Origin: Chloranthus sessilifolius
Taxonomy: Eukaryota; Streptophyta; Magnoliopsida; Chloranthales; Chloranthaceae
Direction: 5' to 3'
Assembly: GCA_021018995.1 (NCBI GenBank)
Contig: CM037584.1
Span: 174,486,317 to 174,550,316 of the forward strand
DNA length: 64,000 nt
In this document: positions 22,076-35,491 of the stretch, piece after piece
How the letters are laid out: the number at the start of each line of letters is the position of its first letter
Numbering within the stretch: the stretch's first letter is position 1
Notes under the pieces: generated by a model
The model's input: only the letters and a program-made list of their open reading frames with translations
Database searches by the model: none
What the model was told of the DNA's origin: nothing
Translations under genes and position numbers: made by a program

Positions 22076-24065
22076 TAAAAATCCTTAAACACAATAATAC
22101 AAAGATGACGATGAAAGATCTACTTTAACATCTTTACATTGAAAAAAAAGCCCGAAAGATAGACATAATGGAGGAACAAGGCGAACATATTTTCAAGATA
22201 GAAACTAATGATACCGGAAAACAGTTTCATGACAAAAAGCGAAAAGCTAAGAGTTATCCAAATCAAGACAAAAACGTCAATAAGAAACCAAAGAAAGGGT
22301 CTTTTCACCATTGTCATAAACCATGACATTTTAAGAAGGATTGCAGGCACTTCAAGAAGGCTCAAGCAAATCTGGTTGAAAGTAATGACAAAGACTTTGT
22401 TGCAGTTTCTTCTAAAATTAACATGGTGAAGGATGATAGACAATGGTGGGTAGATCCTGGTGCTACCCGACATGTGTTCAACAATTGCACCATGTTTTCT
22501 TCCTATGTGGCATGTGATGATCAAAGCATCTACATGAAAAATTAATCCAAAGCAAAGATCGAAGGGCATGGAAAAGTTCACCTCAAGTTAACTTCCAGAA
22601 ACGTTGTGACTTTAACTGATGCTTTACATATACATGAGATAAGAAAGAACCTTGTATCGGTGGGCTTATTAATCAAGCACGGTTTTAAGTTGGTGTTTGG
22701 ATCCGACAAGTTTATCTTGTCGAAGAATAGGTCCTTTGTAGGAAAAAGATATGCTCTTGGGGGATGATTATGACAAACATAACTAATGAAAAAAATTCTT
22801 CTACCTATATGATTGACTCAATTAATTTATGGCATATTAGACAAGGTCATGTTAATTATCACAACATGAAATATATGATGTGCTTGAATTTAATTCCAGC
22901 GCATGATATTGATAAAGAATCCAAATGCATTAGAGTTATACACTTGAATATCAGTGACTTATTTCCTACTCCCACTAGAGGAGGAAATTGTTATTTCATT
23001 ACATTTATCGATGATTTTTCATAATATACGCGTATTTACTTATTACAAAATAAATATGAAGCATTGGATAAGTTTAAAGTATATAAGGCTTTTATGGAAA
23101 ATCAACTAGATAGAAAAATCAAAGGTTTAAGATCGGATAGGGGTGGTGAATTAATGTCAAATGACTTCATTAGTTTTTGTGAATGTTATGGAATAAGACA
23201 TGAATTTACCATCCCTTATACCCCACAACAAAACGGTATTGTCGAAAGAAAAAATAGAACTTTATTTGAAATGATTAATACTATGATTTGTAATTCAAAT
23301 TTGGATTTGGATTTATGGGATGAGGCTTTACTGGCTTATGTCTATATTCTTAATAGGATTCCTAATAAGAAAATCAATCAAGCTTTAAATGAGGGCTTAA
23401 TGAAGACAACGCCTAACTTACACTATCTTAAAGTGTGAGGGTGTAGGGCATTAGTAAGATTGCGCGATCCTAAACTACCAAAGTTAGGGAATAGAGCCAT
23501 TGAGCATATGTTTATTGGTTATAGACAAAATAGTGCAACTTATAGGTTTCTAGTGATAGAAGATAATGGTGCTATAAATAAAGATTCTATTATTGAGTCT
23601 CGTGACACGATTTTTTATGAAACTTCTTTTATGTCTAAAATTAATTTTAATAAAGATATAATTAGTTCTTCTCCTAATAATAATTCTTTTAATTAGAATA
23701 AAGAAGTAATAGTGATACTTTAAATAGTGAGTTAAATGATGATCTCCAAGAACATAGAAAAAGTAAAAGACAAAGAAAAGAAACTTACTTAGGAAAATAT
23801 TAATATTTATATTTAGTTGAAGGTGATAGATATGATTCATCCAAAGAATATCTATATTTTTATAATATGGATAGTGACCCTTTAACTTTTTAAGAAGTTG
23901 TTACTTCTAGAGATGCAGAGTTTTGGAAAAAAGCCATTAATGATGAAATGGATTTTTTTATGGCTAATAAAACTTGAAAATTAGTTGATTTTCCTCCCGG
24001 GTCTAATGTCATAGGGTGCAAGTGGATTTTCACGAGAAAATATAAGACTGATGGGTCTATTGACA

Positions 24066-26574
24066 TGTAATGCCCCGTAAAGTTTAGTTTTTGAACAGTT
24101 CATCTCGGTGCGCGTGACTGATTGTTCTTATGTCAGAGATCGTGCAAGACCCTAAGTAATGTATGTGGATTTAGATCTTGTGCGAAGAGATGGAATTAGA
24201 GAGTATTTGGACCATTAGGAGGAATGACATACACTTATGTTTGGTATAGTAGCTTAGTACCTAAGCCTGGGGCTTAGTTATAAGAGAAATAAATACAATT
24301 GAATGCAAATTAGTACCTAAGCCTGGGGCTTAGTTATAAGAGAAATAAATACAATTGAATATTTTGCATTCAATTCTTTTTATTGCTTATGATTGGAAAT
24401 TTATGAAGAGAGAGGAGAGCGAAGGTTCTTTGATTCGAAGTTGCATGAATGTGATTACGCGAGCAGTGCATGAAGCAAGGATTAAGAATTTAAACCAATC
24501 CCCATGTGTTCCACACAAACCCTAGATTGGAGTTGAGCTCATAGAAACGGGAGATCGATAAATTCGAGGTAAGAAATTCGTGTTAAGTTGTGAATTAGCA
24601 TTAGGTAGGTTTTTGTTTATTTGTGATTGAAAAATATGAAGAAAAAAAGATAGATTTGAGAAAAAATGGAAATGAAACGAGAAAATCAAAGAATGGAAAA
24701 AATCAGTAAATTTCGATCGATCGAAATTGACTTGAGAAAGTAAAATACGAATTCTTGAGGAATTTGTTCGATCAAAATATGATTCGATCGAACGAAATGT
24801 GTTTCGACTGAACGAATCAAATACTCATTCGATCGAAAGGAATATAACAGGGATTGTGGATTTTATGTTGGCAGGATTCGATCGATCGAAATATATTTCG
24901 ATCGATCGAATTAAATATCCGATCGATCAAATTTAATATCTTTTGATCGAAATTGTGGTGCCAGACATTTAGTTTCTGATGGATTCGATCGATCAAAATA
25001 TTTTCGTTCAATCGAATTTGGAATTCGATCGATCAAAATGTGGAATCGATCGATCGATTGAATTTGTCAGATTCAGGATTTTGTTGTGTTTTGTCTGAGG
25101 GATTATGAGGAAATCTCAGATCTTTCCATTTCACGCCATTTCTGACGTGTGAACTGTGAATTGATGTGTTAGGTTGACCTTGTGCTTGTGTGAGACTGAG
25201 GCTAGACCGCATTGAAGGACTTCGCTTGTGACTTCGTGTCGAGATAGGGAAATCTCTATACCATGTATATTTGATACAATTAGCATGTGTGTTATGATAT
25301 GATAAGTTTTGTCATTGAATAAGCATGAATTGGGTTAAGATCTAAGTGTGAATGTGTAAGTGTGCGTGTGTGATTTGGAGAATGTAATTGTGATGAGAAA
25401 AAAAAATTCAAGCTTTGTTTTGGTGATGTACCACCATGTGGAATCCTATGTGATTCATATCGAGAAGTGTGTGTGAAAGATTGTGTTTTAGTTTTAACTT
25501 TCAAACTTAGTTATACTTACCACATCACACGGTGATAAACTATAAGTTATGCACGATGATTTGAGGTTTATATGTGAATACCCGACCGACGCGGCGGTAT
25601 ATCCGCGACCGACACAACGGGATATCCGTAATCGGTACGATGGGATATCCGTATAACCTTTGTGAGAATTGTGAAATCCTACAGGCCAACGATAAAATAT
25701 GTGTTCGACATAAGCATCCATCTTTGTTGGGACCTTGGGCACCATATGTAAATGATTCATTTAAACAACGATGGTGGGTATTCCATCAGAGGCTTAATGC
25801 TATACATGCTCGAGGAATTATTTAAGTAAAACACTTGACGTTTCTTCCTCTGTGTTACATGAATCAGTAGATGTGCATATGCTAAGTTTCCTTCAATAAG
25901 AAAAATATTTGTTTCATTCAGTCATCTTAATATGTGCATTAATAATTTGCTTTGCTCATTCCATTGCTTTTGAAATTGAGTTACCAGTAAGAAAAAATCA
26001 TGTTTTTATTTATGTCATGAGATATATGTGTTTTGATGAGATATGCATGCTATTAGTGTTTTTCCTACTGAGCTTAGATAAAGCTCATCCCTCGACTATA
26101 CGTCACAGGTTCAGGTGAGGATCTTGGTGCTGAGGACCAAGATAAGGAAGACTCTGAATACGTACCTCAAGAGGAGGAAATAGAGCCTCAGCTAGAGGAT
26201 TGTTTTTTGTGTTCAAAGCATAGGTAGGTCCGGCTTTGGAAAGATGAGTTTAGTGGATGGTTTGAGATGTATTAAATATTTTCTTTTGGATAAACTTGTA
26301 CTATTATTTTGCGAATCATGTTTCGGTTATGGTCGGCCATCGCCGGTGGTTCTTCTCGGCTCTTCTGCCCATGAGTTTTGTATGGGATTAAAACCGTTAT
26401 TTTGAGTTTTTGATATATATAGTTTGGAAATTTACTTTTGCATTTGATGTTTAGCTATAGTTTCCACTTTGTTTCTGCTTTGCGTGTGGATGTGCCAAGT
26501 GCTCCATTCGGGGATTGATATTAGTGTCGACCCGACGGCCCGAGTCTCGCGATTAGGAAATCCGGGCTGTCACA
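24066..26574 (+). mobile_element. Solo LTR of a Ty3/gypsy chromovirus, 2.5 kb
   Basis: The LTR begins TGTAATGCCCCG and ends GGGCTGTCACA, flanked by TGACA (24061-24065) and TGATA (26575-26579), a target duplication with one difference. It interrupts copia coding sequence between a TDGSID-like and a FKARLVAKGF-like segment. The phrase GAGCTTAGATAAAGCTCATCC at 26070 and a CGTCACAGGTTCAGG word recur in the chromovirus LTRs further right and set the orientation as plus. It holds a local duplication at about 24255-24360 and a cluster of TTCGATCGATCGAA palindromes (24710-25060). No internal region remains, as expected after LTR-LTR recombination. Confidence 0.82.
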
Positions 26575-27009
26575 TGATAAGTTTAAGGCTAGATTAGTTG
26601 CAAAAGGGTTTAGGAAAAAGGAAATGATATATTATTTTCATTTTTTTGCCCCTGTTGCATGTCAAACTACAATTAGATTTTTAATTGCCTTGGCTTCTAT
26701 TCACAAGTTAATCATTCATCAAATGGATGTAAAAACTGCTTTTCTAAATGGTGATTTAGAAGAGGAAGTTTACATGAAACAATCGGGATGTTTCATATTT
26801 CCTGCGAATGAAAATAAAGTATGTAGACTTATTAAATCTCTTTATGACTAGCAACAAGCTTTAAAACAGTGATATGATAAATTTGATGAAGTTATTATTA
26901 GTCTATATGTGGATGACATATTATTTCGTACTAATCTTGAAATGATTTTGGAAACCAAAAGCTTACTTAGTTCAGCTTTTGATATGAAAGATTTGGGTGA
27001 AGCTGATAC

Positions 27010-30000
27010 ATCTAGGCCCTCGATATCGGGTAAGGATTCTGGGTCCTTTAGGGACTAAGTCGTACGATAGCACTAACACACAACGTTTTGTGAAATCAGG
27101 AATTTATGGCTCCACGACGCAGGGAAGCAAATAGCTCTCAGGTGAATGAGGCCTCATCACATGAAGGTCCTCAAGAATCTGAAGCGATGCGCCTATTACG
27201 TGAGATGGCGACCACATTCAGTCAGCAAATGACTCAGCTGACGCAGTCGCACCAACAAGAAAGGACTCAGCTACTGCACGAAATGGAGGTGCAAAGAGAA
27301 CAACAAAGAGAAGCGGTCCAAGAGTTGGTTAATCAACGCCAACCTACACCTCAACACGAGAACCCACCATATACCCCTGTCGGATTTCAAGTATTCAGCA
27401 GAGCTCGACCTCCCTATTTCCATGGTCAGCTTGACCCAGTCGCTGCTGAAGATTGGATAAGTACTATCGAAAAATTCTTCGGGATCTCCTCTGCGAAACA
27501 CGAAAAAGTGAAGTGGGCGGCGTTTTATCCGGATCGAAGCGAGAATTGGTGGAAGGCGGCCAAGAGAGTAGATCAAACAACGAAGAAGAGTGGACTTGGC
27601 AGTTCGAGAAGTCTACTTCAAAAGTATTTCTCGGCGACCACCGGTATGCGAAGAAGAAAAGAATTCATGGACCTCGACAAGGGAACATGACGGTGGCGAT
27701 CTGAGGCCAAGTTTGACCAAATATCCAGATTTCTTTGGGAATCGATTCTGTAATGACGATAAACTCTTTCGCATTTTAGAGCGGCTTGCTACCATTCTTT
27801 CGCGAAATTGGCGCGATGAAGATAGAATCATACGGAGAACTTGTAGATCATCTGCGCAGATCCGTGAGAGAATCGGGTGAAATGCTTAATGTATGAATGC
27901 CGATTTGAGGTTCAAGGGCAAAGCTATTCAAGGGGCTCTTTGTCCCACGAGACCAAGCCCAACTTTCTCCCAAAGAACGTATTTCCTCGTGCTCAAGATG
28001 AAAATAAACGGCCACGCCACACCGCAGACACAAGTGGGTTCCACTTTCCCAAGAGGAAATGTCATTCCACAGCCCACATCACCACAACGAGTTCGGACTC
28101 TTACGAACCTTGCACAAGATGCGGCAGGAGACACAAGCCTGGAGTATGCATGCAAGGCACCGGAAAATGTTTCAGGTGCGGAAAAGAAGGACACATGGTT
28201 AAGGACTGCCCCGAGAGAGCTCCGATATTAGGCTCTCAATACAGTACTCAAGCGAATCCTACGAGCCAAGGCCGCATCTTTGCAATTTCGCAGCAGGACA
28301 CTATGGCTAGCGACGAAGTTATTCAAGGTACCTTTACTACAAATCCAGTTATTTTTCTTTATGTATTTCAAGTGATTATTTTCATAAACCTTGTTTTATA
28401 AAATTTCTTGTATTAATTCAATAAAACTGTAAATCAAATTGTTGCACTTGAAAATACTTTAACACGCCATATGCTAACAGGTAATCTCTCCGTTTATCAG
28501 CATAAGTGCAGCATTAAACACTTAGCTTTTGTTCTTATAAACTCAGGGTCTACGCATTCTTTCATCAGTCCAGGGTTTATGTATGAAATTCAAGCTAGTC
28601 CCGTACCCTTAGAAAGGAGATTGACTATCTTGACACCGTCCGGAAACACCATGATGGCTACTTTAATCTGTCGAGACACGTTAATAAATATTAAAGGCCA
28701 TGATCTTCCTAGAGGTCTCATCGTCTTTGGAATTTCAGGATTTCGATATCATTTTGGGCATGGACTGGCTAGCCACATATCATGCCACGGTTGACTGCTT
28801 CTCAAAAGTGGTCACCTTCCAACCACTCGGAGAACCTCCATTCAGATTTCGGGGAATTAAAAGAAAGGGAGTACCTTTATTGGCAGCTTTAAACGAGGAG
28901 CAAGACAAGACAGTCGATCCTACAAAAATCCCAGTCGTCAGAGATTTTGTCGACGTATTTCCTGAAGACTTACCCGGTGTACCACCCGACCGAGAAATTG
29001 AGTTTAAAATCGATCTGATCCCAGGGACCACAGCAATTGCCAAGGCACCATACCGAATGGCCCCTGCAGAATTAAAGGAATTGGAAATACAACTCAAGGA
29101 ACTGTCAGATAAGAAATTCATCAGACGAAGTCAGTCACCATGGAGAGCCCCAGTCCTCTTCGTAAAGAAAAAAGATGGTTCGATGAGGCTATGCATCGAT
29201 TATCGTCAGTTGAATAGTGTAACCATCAGAAATCGATACCCTCTCCCACATATCGATGATTTATTCGATCATCTCCAAGGTGCCAAGTGTTTTTCTAAGA
29301 TTGATCTTAGATCGGGTTATCACCAGCTGAAAGTGAGAGAAGAAGATATTCCAAAAACGGCTTTCGCTTGCAAGAATGGGTTGTACGAATTCTTAGTCAT
29401 GCCTTTTGGACTAACAAATGCCCCAGCTGTATTCATGGACCTAATGAATCGGGTGTTCAGGCTGTATCTTGATAAATTTATCATTGTATTCATAGATGAC
29501 ATCCTCATCTACTCACGATCAGAGGAAGAGCATGAGAAACACCTGCGTCTAGCACTTCAGACACTCCGAGATCACCAGTTGTATGCCAAACTCAGTAAGT
29601 GTGAGTTTTGGCTTAAACAAGTAACTTTTCTGGGACACGTGGTATCAGCAGAAGGAGTGACTGTCGATCCTTCTAAGATCAAAGCAATTACAGAGTGGAA
29701 AGCACCGACGAGTGTTACCGAAGTTAGGAGTTTCCTCGGATTGGCGGGTTACTATCGTCGCTTTATTGAAGGATTTTCACGCATCGCTCTACCGCTCACC
29801 CGCCTCACACAGAAGAATGTCAAATTTGTGTGGACCGATGAATGTGAATCAAGTTTTCTAGAACTGAAGAAGAGGCTTACTACTGCACCAATCCTCACCC
29901 TACCTTCCACTTCCAACACTAGTGAATTTGAAATATTCACAGATGCATCTCGCCAGGGACTTGGTGGTGTGCTTGAACAAAGTAAGAAAGTTATCGTTTA

Positions 30001-30955
30001 TGGGTCAAGACAGCTCAAACATCATAAAAAGAACTATCCGGTTCATGACTTAGCGATTATCTTCACCCTCAAACTATGGCGCCACTACCTCTCTACTAGA
30101 GACGTTCAAGATTTATACGGATCACAAAAGTCTCAAGTACCTTTTCTCACAAAAGGACCTGAATTTGAGACAACGTAGATGGATGGAATACATGAAAGAT
30201 TACGACTGCTCCATAAATTACCACCCCGGAAAAGCAAATGTCGTCGCTGATGCACTTAGTAGAAAATCTTCGGCACTATTAGCCAGATTAAAAATTTGGA
30301 AGCCCTTCAATGAACTCGCCGAAGAAGACATTTACCTCCAAGAGATTGACGATGGTGTATATTTGGCACGAATTGTGATGAGTCCGTTCATTTTGGACAA
30401 AATCAGGGAAATACAACGTTTGTACCCAGAGATCCTCAAAATCATTGAAACCATAGGATCGAAACCCGATTTCAGCCTAAGGACGGATGAGATGTTACTC
30501 TTCAGACAAAGACTGTGCGTACCCAATGACCCTCAAGTGAAAAAGGAGATACTTGATGAAGGTCACAAATCAGGATACTCCGTACATCCAGGCAGTACGA
30601 AGATGTATCGAAATCTGAGAAATTGGTATTGGTGGCCGAATATGAAACGGGAAATAGCCGAATACGTGTCGAGATATTTAGTGTGTCAACAAGTCAAGGC
30701 AGAACATCAAAAATTGGCCGGACTTATACAATCCCTACCCATCCCGGAATGGAAGTGGGAAAACATATCTATGGACTTCATCGTAGGTCTACCAAAGACG
30801 ATAAAGAAGAATGATGCAATCTGGGTTATCGTTGACAGATTGACCAAGTTAGCTCATTTCTTACCATTCAAGACTACCACAGATGGGAACAAACTTGCCG
30901 AAACATACATGGGGTCCCAATCAGTATTGTCTCTGATCGAGACTCCAAATTTTTT
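27010..30955 (+). mobile_element. Ty3/gypsy chromovirus fragment (fossil), internal region only
   Basis: Inserted after copia reverse transcriptase sequence. Parts: gag 27106-27690 (MAPRRREA start; ARPPYFHGQLDP); two-part zinc knuckle about 28110-28215 (CFRCGKEGHMVKDC); protease near 28530 (SGSTHSFISPGF); reverse transcriptase 28990-29560 ([12 protein letters not shown]); RNase H 29900-30260; integrase from about 30540, incomplete. No LTR of its own orientation is present at either end. The reverse transcriptase section is well preserved, but the element is broken in several places. It belongs with the chromovirus at 35.5-45.2 kb by sequence style, although the two are clearly different copies. 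Confidence 0.8.
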
Positions 30956-31312
30956 ACTCTAGTTTTCATTATTTCTTGAGAGACTTATTTTAGCCTTGAT
31001 ATATGGTGTGAGTTTACATTTGAGACCGTTTTACCCTAAGGCAATAAGTTTTGATTTGATAATTTATAATTTGACTTAGCAAATGGATTAAGGCATTTAA
31101 GATAGCATAAAAAATAATTTACTCATAAATTAATAACAAAAAACTTAGACAATAATAATGAAGTACTTAATCCTAACCATGCATCTAGGATATCAAATCA
31201 AAATCAATTTATAGAGTAGGTGTAAAACGGTCTCAAATGTAAACTCACACCATATATCAAGGCTAAAATAAGTCTCTCAAGAAATAATGAAAACTAGAGT
31301 AAAAGGGTTCTC
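30953..31312. repeat. Near-perfect 90-bp inverted repeat with 170-bp spacer
   Basis: The left arm starts TTTTACTCTAGTTTTC at about 30953 and continues through CTTGAGAGACTTATTTTAGC, GATATATGGTGTGAG and GAGACCGTTTTAC to about 31037. The right arm (about 31220-31303) is its complement with almost no differences. A weaker pairing (TTTTGATTTGAT) extends inward. Left of it is plus-strand integrase sequence; right of it is minus-strand LTR sequence. It may be a foldback element, or an inverted duplication at a rearrangement junction. Confidence 0.75.
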
Positions 31313-33923
31313 ATCGGTAAAATATCACGGATCTACGCTCTCATGAAGGTGGTAGCCGACATCCTTGTTTATATGAGCCATCTCCGGATCGTGACTTTTC
31401 AAATCATCACGGACGGATAAGCGTAATCTTCACAAGCTGTTAGATTTTGGGAGGGGGTGAGTTTACTCAATCACAGAACTCATGGTTGCACAATCGATCC
31501 ACCATAACTTACTCAGGTGGGCGTGTGTGCAATCGCTTGAATTGCGGTGCATTTTTAAAATATAACCAACATCTTAAATAAATTAAATAACTTATCCATA
31601 ATTCATATACTATCATAATCTAGACTGAAAAATATACTAATATAACATAAAGAGTGCATGATGCTTCTATTTTCTTATCTCTTTTCCTATTTGTCTCATC
31701 AACTTAGCATACGTAACATATCGTAAGTCTTATTAATTACTCCATATGCCTACACAACGTCCTTCGCATCTTATCTTATTTAAACGATCTGTGCCAGGAT
31801 CGCTGCTCGAGCCTACCACGCGAGGTCCACGTGTAGATAACCACCTAACCTCCATATCATAATATAAACCACCATCCAGCCAGATGAGGTTGCCGGCATA
31901 GTAACCACGATGTCCCCTTAGTTCGAGATAAAGCTATAATGTCCTTAAGACCCGTCTTGGCTGCAGACGTTAAGCCCTTACGGTGGCTCGTAAGGTATGG
32001 CATGTGTAGAAACTTAATTTATATTTAGCTGGCCTTCACAGCGTATCTTAACATATCATAACATTATTCGGTTTTTGGGCTTAGGTCCCCGCCCCGATTT
32101 TATATTTGCGTGGGCTTAAGTCCCCACTTTCTTAATATATATGTGTCTTAACATATTCTTTTCTCATTTTTTTCTTAAAACTTAGTTAGAATAGGCCACG
32201 GTGCGATAAGCTTCACTAAACCACGTTTTCCAAGGGACGGGTTCCGTAGTAACCTAGATGTACTTCGTGTGGTATCCCATACTACCATAGAGGGGTTGCA
32301 TCCGTACATGGATGCCTACATTCCAAGTTCCACGTGATGGTGAAAGAAACCCCACCGTGACGAAGGCTTAAGTCATGTGTCATATTTTATTCTTAACTTA
32401 TATGCGTATGCCCTATCGTGATTTTCTATATGATGAATGTCATATGATAATGGTGAACATATATAAGAATGAATTATAACATAAACCTTAAACATTTCAT
32501 ATTTTTGAAGAAAATTAATAAATAGCATAACATACGAAATATTAAAGTAAAATAGAAAATAAGAAATATTTAACTATATTTATTTTATAATAGTGTTGAA
32601 ACTATACTTCATTAAGGTTAATTATATTCATGAAATTTGGTAATTGACTGGTATAGCGATCCAACCTATTTTAAAATTCTAAAAGAACGCATGTGTCAAT
32701 TAAAGAATTGTATGAGGCTTAGAGGAGGTAATAGAATGGTAAGTATTGAAAAATGTCCATATTTGACCCCTTAAACTTATAAATTGTTATTCGATGCAAG
32801 CTATTTAATATATTTTATTTAATCTTAGCGATTTATAAGTCTAGAGATAAGTTTAGCATAAAGTAGTCAAAGAGTTAAAAAAATAATGTCAAACCCGTGT
32901 AACCTTGGATCATCTAAAATGTATCCCGACTTGCAGCTCAATTTTGACCTTAAAAATATTAAATTCGTGAAATTGCTATTTCAGACAAAGTTATAGATCT
33001 CGTTGTCTTCTTTCCAATGCCGCAAGAATCACGTCAATCCGAGTTCGGGATAAAAAGTTATGGCCAAAATACCGAGGCTATGTCTGTTGAAGAGTTTGGC
33101 CGAATTTCACGAAAATCTGGGAAAAACGATCCTATCGAATTTGGGCCTAATTTTTATATTTTTAAGACCCGAAATTTATCAAAATTTAAGAAAAAATTAG
33201 GGTTTTCTTTTTAAGAAATAACTAAATAATTTAAGATGGATTTAGAGGCACCCACCTGTTGAAGCGTGTTTCGAATCCTACGATGATTTGGGTTGATGGA
33301 GATCGGATTCGAGAGACGATATGCCCGAGTCTTTTCACGAGAATTCCTTTCTTACGATAAATTGGTCGCGGCGATGAGAAACTTTGATGGTGTAAGATTC
33401 TCTGATAAGATCGAAAATCGATGGAAATCCGACGAGGAATTATGAAAGATGGCACTGTCAGAGCCAGAGAAGAGGGGATAAAGAAAGACAATTGAGAGAA
33501 GAAGTAAATATATATCTAATTCCTTGTATAGGTTAACTCTAATTAAGACTTTCCGTATAAGATTTAATAAAAATAGTAGTTTTTCTACGCAAGTAGAATT
33601 CATACGGGACTTGAAAAGCTTGAGAAGAGGTTTTGCTCCAGTGCTAAGGTAAATGGTGATTCTCTCCCGAATTTACAGTTGTGCCCTTTAACCCGCTTCA
33701 CTCTTCAAACGGGCATAACTTTTTATATTTTTATCGAAAATCGACAAATTATATATCATTGGAATCGTATCGACAAGTACTCCGCATTGAGTCTAATATT
33801 GATATATAAAAAATCAGACTATTTCTAAAGTGAGTATATTCCGGTGTGGAGCGTTCGCACCACGCACTGTGTGGTACATCATCTAATACCATTAAATAAA
33901 ATTCAAAAATCTGGGTTATTACA
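31313..33923 (-). mobile_element. Ty3/gypsy LTR, antisense, joined to the gypsy fragment
   Basis: Read on the minus strand it begins TGTAATAACCCAG at 33923, the usual start of this LTR class, and contains TAAACTCACCCCCTCCC and CTAACAGCTTGTG words that correspond to the GAGCTTAG..CTCATCCC..GTGTCACA region of the other chromovirus LTRs. The far end is not a clean CA terminus; it passes into the inverted repeat near 31300. Copia sequence resumes directly at 33924. Confidence 0.6.
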
Positions 33924-35491
33924 CTTTGCCTTAGAGCATGTTTCAACTCCTTCACATATTAATGTGAAACTAATTAAAAATGAAGGAAGATCTATGGCTC
34001 AACTTGAGTATGCTAGTCAAATAGGAAGTTTAATGCATCTTATGCACTACACTGGCCCAGATATTTCCCATTCTATGGGTGTTGTAACCAGGTTCACTAG
34101 TAATCCTGGTGTTGCTCATTGAAATGCCGTGACTCGAAGTTTTAAATATTAAAAAACAAAGCATCAAAGTAGGATTACATTTTCTGGTTTTTCTAACATC
34201 TTAGAAATATATTGTGATGCAAGTTGGAACTCACGTGATTTTAAATCTACTAGTGGTTGGACATTCATGATGGGTGGAGCTGCGATCTCATGGGGATCAA
34301 AGAAGCAAACGTGCTTAACTCACTCGACGATGAAGTCAAAATTCATTGCATTAGCAACATGTATTAAGGAAGTAGAATGGTTAAAAATGTAATATTTGAG
34401 ATTCTACTTATTACTAAACCATTGCCTCCGTTGTCTATATATTGTGATAGTGATGCAACACTATCAAAAACCTATTGTAAAACTTAAAATGGAAAATCGA
34501 GACATCTAGGGTCCCAGACATAGCTATTTTAGAAGTTCACTCAAAAGAGGAGTAATTTCGATCTTGAGTATCAGGTCTCAATTAAACATGGTGGACTCGT
34601 TTATAAAAAGGTGGTCTTAGAAAAGCAACAATATTTAAAACCTCATTGGAAATGGGTTTAAAATCTTTTAACCCACAATTATCACTTATGATGGAAATCC
34701 CACCTAAAGTTTAAGTTAGGTTTTCAAAGAGAAAGAAATCATAAACATGTTATAGTAAGACACTTAACTACCGTAATGATAAGAGAGGTCGGGCAAAAGT
34801 GCTCTTAATAGATCTATAACATTTAACGTTAAAGTGTTTCTAGCACAGTAACATTTTTAATAGATCTACCTATGTAAGTATGGAAGTTTGATCGCTTCTA
34901 AAATGAGAGAAACATTTATCTTATTAAACACTCATAGAAACTAGGATTATAGCATAGGGCCATAAAAGTGCTAACGTTTAAGAACACAAACCTTTTTTAG
35001 AACAATGGTGTATGATAATTCTGGTTCATAATAAAGCGTTGACAGTTTTCAAGACTAAGGTCACTGAAAACACTGGTGAACTTTGACTTATTATACTTAG
35101 GTAATAGTTTAAAGCACCGAATGCACTATTGCTGAAAGACGGTTCTTCTTTATGCTTAGTATTATTATTATTTTAATATTTAAAATAGTGGGGGTTGTTG
35201 TAATATTTTAAAATTTTAAAATAGTGGGAGATTGTTGTAATATTTTTTAATTCTAAAAGTTACCTCTTAGCCTTCAGTCCCACATCGGTGGGAATTGTTT
35301 TGGGTAACAAGTATATTACTACACTTGTTTGGTCAAAGCTTGTAGCCTTCATACAGGGGGCATCCAAGTTTTGGGTTCGCCCCCGTCTATGTTCATTGAA
35401 CTAGACTATGCAAAAACACATGCGTGCGTACGCATGCTACACCGCACCGTGCCGGGCCGAGCCGGGCAAAGGTATAGACGGGTACGAGTGT

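Noticed and set aside
22120-22581. 153-codon minus-strand open frame
   Set aside because: It is antisense to copia gag/protease sequence, which has clear plus-strand motifs; no domain of its own.
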